Of a stretch of 64,000 nucleotides of DNA, positions 61,332-64,000 are shown piece after piece. This DNA comes from Candidatus Hydrogenedentota bacterium (lineage in GTDB: Bacteria > Hydrogenedentota > Hydrogenedentia > Hydrogenedentales > JAEUWI01): positions 1 to 64,000 of the forward strand of contig JACPGE010000107.1 of assembly GCA_016182605.1 (NCBI GenBank), read 5' to 3'. A program made the translations under genes and the position numbers. Every line of letters starts with the position of its first letter. Position 1 is the stretch's first letter. The notes beneath the pieces are model-generated. The model was not told the DNA's origin and ran no database searches. It was given only the letters and a program-made list of their open reading frames with translations.

Positions 61332-62465
61332 ATGGCCAAGGGAAATATTGTCGTGCAACAGGAAACCACCCTGCTCACGACCATCATCGTGGCGCTGGTG
61401 CTCTTCGGCCTCCTCATGGTCTACAGCACCAGCGGCATTGACCCGTCTGACGCGGGCAATATGAGAAGCCAGGCCAAGGCCGCGCTTATTGGCTGCTGCA
61501 TCATGTTCATCGCCGCCCGCTTCGACTACCATAACTTCGAGCGGAAATGGCTTTTCAAGCCACTGGTCCTCGCAACGCTCGCGCTCCTTGTGCTCGTGCT
61601 CGTCCCAGGTATTGGCGTTGACGTGAATGGCGCGCGGCGCTGGATACGCCTGGCAGGGTTTCAGTTTCAACCCTCGGAACTTGCCAAGTTTGCCCTGATC
61701 ATGCTGCTCGCCGTGAAGCTTTCCCAGAACCGGGACGACGTCCGTACCTTCTGGAGGGGCTTCGTGCCCACCATGATCCTCGCGGCGCTTTTTGCCGGAC
61801 TCGTCGTGCTCGAAAACGACCTGGGCATCCCCTTCATGATGTTTGCCACGGCCTATATCATGCTCTTCGTCGCGGGCATGCCGTGGCGCTACGTCATCGC
61901 CGGCGTATTTCCCGTCGCCGGCGCCATCGTGGGGCTCATCCTGATCGCGCCCCACCGTATTGCCCGCCTCACCGGCTTCGTCGACCCCTTCGCGGATCGC
62001 GACGACAAGGGTTTTCAATTGATACAGTCTCTCACCGGATTTGCCCAAGGCGGCATCATGGGCCGCGGCGCGGGCGCAAGTGAACAGAAACTGAGTTATC
62101 TCTTCGCCGCCCACACCGATTTCATCTTTGCCGTCATCGGCGAAGAACTCGGGCTCTTGGGCACCCTCTCTGTCGCCGGCATCTTCCTCTGCTTTGGCGT
62201 GGCCGCTTTCCGCGTCGCTGCAAAAGCCCCCGATTGCCTCGGCATGCTCCTCGCTTCCGGCATTGGATTCCTCATCACCTTTCAGGGCGCCTTTATCATG
62301 GCCGTAAGCACCGGCTTACTGCCCACCAAGGGCCTGCCCTTGCCCTTCATCAGCTACGGCGGCACCGCTCTCATCATGTTCATGGGAATGGCCGGCGTCC
62401 TCCTCAACGTCAGTCTGCAATCCCAGCAACCGGAAAGCAGCCGAAAACTCGTGCCGGCTGCCTGA
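61332..62465 (+). CDS. ftsW: Septal peptidoglycan glycosyltransferase FtsW
   Basis: 377 residues, about ten membrane helices (SEDS family). Landmarks are LLMVYSTSG, GARRWIRLAGFQFQPSELAK, VLENDLGIP, GFQLIQSLTGFAQGGIMGRG, GEELGLLG and LPFISYGGTALI. It polymerises lipid II with FtsI. The ATG at 61332 has GAGGG upstream; the ATG at 61317, overlapping the murD stop, would add 5 residues. Confidence 0.95.
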   Translation: MAKGNIVVQQETTLLTTIIVALVLFGLLMVYSTSGIDPSDAGNMRSQAKAALIGCCIMFIAARFDYHNFERKWLFKPLVLATLALLVLVLVPGIGVDVNGARRWIRLAGFQFQPSELAKFALIMLLAVKLSQNRDDVRTFWRGFVPTMILAALFAGLVVLENDLGIPFMMFATAYIMLFVAGMPWRYVIAGVFPVAGAIVGLILIAPHRIARLTGFVDPFADRDDKGFQLIQSLTGFAQGGIMGRGAGASEQKLSYLFAAHTDFIFAVIGEELGLLGTLSVAGIFLCFGVAAFRVAAKAPDCLGMLLASGIGFLITFQGAFIMAVSTGLLPTKGLPLPFISYGGTALIMFMGMAGVLLNVSLQSQQPESSRKLVPAA

Positions 62466-62485
62466 ATGCCGGAGGGGAGCATTCC

Positions 62486-63595
62486 ATGCGTGTAATCATT
62501 ACGGGCGGCGGCACCGGGGGGCACACCTCGCCCGGGCTCGCCATTCTCGAAGAACTTGAGGCCCGAGACCCCGATCTGCGCTTCCACTGGCTTGGAAAAT
62601 CCAACAGCTACGAATCCAGGTTGTGCGCACGCCGGCATATCCCCTTCCGGAGCATTCCGGTGGCGCCCTGGCCCCGCAAGAACAAGCTCAAGCGCGCGGC
62701 CGTCCTCGTTCAACTTGCCCTCGGCGCTATCCGCTCCTGGATGTATCTTCGCAAGTTGCGTCCGCATGCCGTCATCGGCGTAGGGGGCTATGTCTCCCTC
62801 CCGCTCATGTGGACTGCCCAGCGCATGGGACTGCCCACCTACGTCCACGAACAGAACAAACGCATGGGCATGGCAAACCGGGTGCTTGCACCCCGGGCAA
62901 CCCGCGTCTTCCTCAGCTATCCCGGCACCCATGGTGATTTCCCGGGAGAGCGGGCGCTCCTCGTGGGCAATCCCGTACGCGCCGGCTTCTTCACGCCCCC
63001 GCCCAAACACGAAGCGCGCCACAGCCTCGCTTTCGCCGAAGACGGCCCGCTTGTCTTCTTTTGCGGCGGAAGTCAGGGGGCTGCCTCGATGAATGAGGCC
63101 GTCGGCGGCGCATTGACCAGACTGATCGAGCATGGCATTCATGTCCTTTGGATGACCGGCCCGGCCCACGTTGAATCCTGCCGCAATCGCGCACGCGCCT
63201 ATCCAGACTCCCAGGTTCAGGTAGTGCCCTTCGTCGAGAACATGGTCGAGGCCTGTGCTGCCGCAGACTTGCTCGTCATGCGCGCGGGGGCCTCCACCAT
63301 CGCCGAAATCGCCGCCCTGGGGCAGGCGGCTCTCCTCGTGCCGTATCCCCACGCGACCGACGGCCACCAGCTTGAAAACGCACAGGCCCTGGCGGCGGCC
63401 GGCGCGGCACTCGTGTTGGAAGAAGTTGCATTGAATTCATCGAGCTTGGCCGCCGCCATCGATGGCCTTCTTGGAAATCCCGATCGACTCCGCGCCATGG
63501 GAGCCGCCGCACGCGCCCTTGCCCACCCCAACGCCGCCGGCCAGATCGTCGAACAGCTCCTCATGGATACCTTTGGGCGCGCCTCCTCCGCGTGA
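62486..63595 (+). CDS. murG: Lipid II synthase MurG
   Basis: 369 residues. GT-B transferase with ITGGGTGGHTSPGLAI, VIGVGGYVSLP, YVHEQNKRMGMANRVL, FCGGSQGAASMN and RAGASTIAEIAALG, plus YPHATDGHQLENA. It adds GlcNAc to lipid I on the inner face of the membrane. GGAGGGGAG precedes the start. It is the last gene of the cluster visible; murC, murB, ftsQ, ftsA and ftsZ do not follow directly. Confidence 0.96.
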   Translation: MRVIITGGGTGGHTSPGLAILEELEARDPDLRFHWLGKSNSYESRLCARRHIPFRSIPVAPWPRKNKLKRAAVLVQLALGAIRSWMYLRKLRPHAVIGVGGYVSLPLMWTAQRMGLPTYVHEQNKRMGMANRVLAPRATRVFLSYPGTHGDFPGERALLVGNPVRAGFFTPPPKHEARHSLAFAEDGPLVFFCGGSQGAASMNEAVGGALTRLIEHGIHVLWMTGPAHVESCRNRARAYPDSQVQVVPFVENMVEACAAADLLVMRAGASTIAEIAALGQAALLVPYPHATDGHQLENAQALAAAGAALVLEEVALNSSSLAAAIDGLLGNPDRLRAMGAAARALAHPNAAGQIVEQLLMDTFGRASSA

Positions 63596-63622
63596 GCGCA
63601 TTCCTCGCCCCCATGAAATACT

Positions 63623-63651
63623 TTTGAATATCGTTTGGGCATGTGTATAAT
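63623..63651 (+). promoter_or_regulatory. Promoter after murG
   Basis: TTGAAT (63624-63629), 16 bases, TATAAT (63646-63651), about 30 bases before the start of the last gene. It shows that the dcw transcript ends or is joined by a new unit here. Confidence 0.65.
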
Positions 63652-63681
63652 GCGGCACACTTGTAGACGAAAGGGGCAAAC

Positions 63682-64000
63682 TTGGGACTCGTATCCTCGT
63701 TGGTCAAGTCCAACTCGCTGCACATCCAGGGCGATTACTTTGTGGTCGAATTGGCGCAGCTCAAGGCAGGCGTGACGTGCACTTTCGATCTCTACTTGGG
63801 CCTGAAGGCAGGGGGCGCTCCCGTGCTCTACCGGACCGCGGATCTGGACTTCACCGAATTCGAAAAAAGCCGCCTCCTTGAACGGGGGATCGATCGGGTC
63901 CTTGTGCCGCTCAAACAGCGGAACACCTACCAGCGCTACCTCGAGAAACACATGGGTTCGCTGCTCAAGGACCCCGCCATCAGCACCGAGGAAAAGTCTG
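63682..64000 (+). CDS. N-terminal part of an uncharacterised protein, possibly an HD-GYP-type regulator
   Basis: 106 codons are visible before the window ends, from a TTG start with AAGGGG upstream. It begins MGLVSSLVKSNSLHIQGDYF and continues with CTFDLYLGLKAGGAPVLYRT, LDFTEFEKSRLLERGIDRVL and QRYLEKHMGSLLKDP. The pattern resembles the N-terminal domain seen before HD-GYP cyclic-di-GMP phosphodiesterases, but the catalytic part is outside the window. It has its own promoter. Confidence 0.4.
   Translation, partial: MGLVSSLVKSNSLHIQGDYFVVELAQLKAGVTCTFDLYLGLKAGGAPVLYRTADLDFTEFEKSRLLERGIDRVLVPLKQRNTYQRYLEKHMGSLLKDPAISTEEKS

Overview
The window is GC-rich bacterial chromosome with housekeeping gene blocks at both ends and a polysaccharide-use region in the middle. 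Several features suggest a diderm from the PVC/Hydrogenedentota neighbourhood. There are two DUF1559 prepilin-like proteins with the HVPGGxNVLYxDGH signature. There is a sulfatase, several GH51/GH78/GH38 enzymes and two PhyH dioxygenases, and MurE is of the meso-diaminopimelate type. The phylum is inferred from gene content; no rRNA or marker phylogeny is available here.

Left block (1-12.6 kb). A DUF1559 gene and a lactate 2-monooxygenase-like flavoenzyme are followed by the conserved minus-strand run rpmH-rnpA-yidD-yidC-jag-mnmE (8140 to 2463). dnaA is not attached to it. Next come an SDR oxidoreductase, a wecB-wecC pair (ManNAcA precursor synthesis) and a DUF2161 nuclease-fold gene.

Middle block (12.6-51.5 kb). 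This region acts on plant- or algal-type polysaccharides. A minus-strand operon of sulfatase, FGGY kinase, fucose-isomerase-like protein and class II aldolase would desulfate, isomerise, phosphorylate and cleave a sugar. It diverges from a GntR-LacI hybrid regulator. An AraC regulator, two PhyH dioxygenases, a GHMP sugar kinase, three GH51 arabinofuranosidases, a GPH sugar symporter, a GH78 rhamnosidase, a GH38 mannosidase, a 1228-residue secreted modular protein and an unclassified secreted TIM-barrel-like protein follow. A short box, consensus TAATGGTATYAATT, recurs at the -10 or spacer of promoters in front of most of these transcription units and is absent from the housekeeping promoters examined. 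I propose it as the operator of a local regulon.

Right block (51.8-64 kb). This is a dcw cell-wall and division cluster: mraZ, a STAS-domain gene, rsmH, ftsL, ftsI, murE, mraY, murD, ftsW, murG. It has several oddities. A STAS gene is inserted after mraZ. murF is missing where it is normally found, replaced by a 386-bp gap with a terminator-like hairpin. MraY carries about 120 extra residues in a predicted periplasmic loop, and FtsL has a long C-terminal extension. An 11-bp-phased G-run array covers the mraZ promoter, with a second G-run array on the opposite strand just upstream. The window ends inside a gene with its own promoter.

No rRNA, tRNA, CRISPR array, insertion sequence or prophage was recognised.
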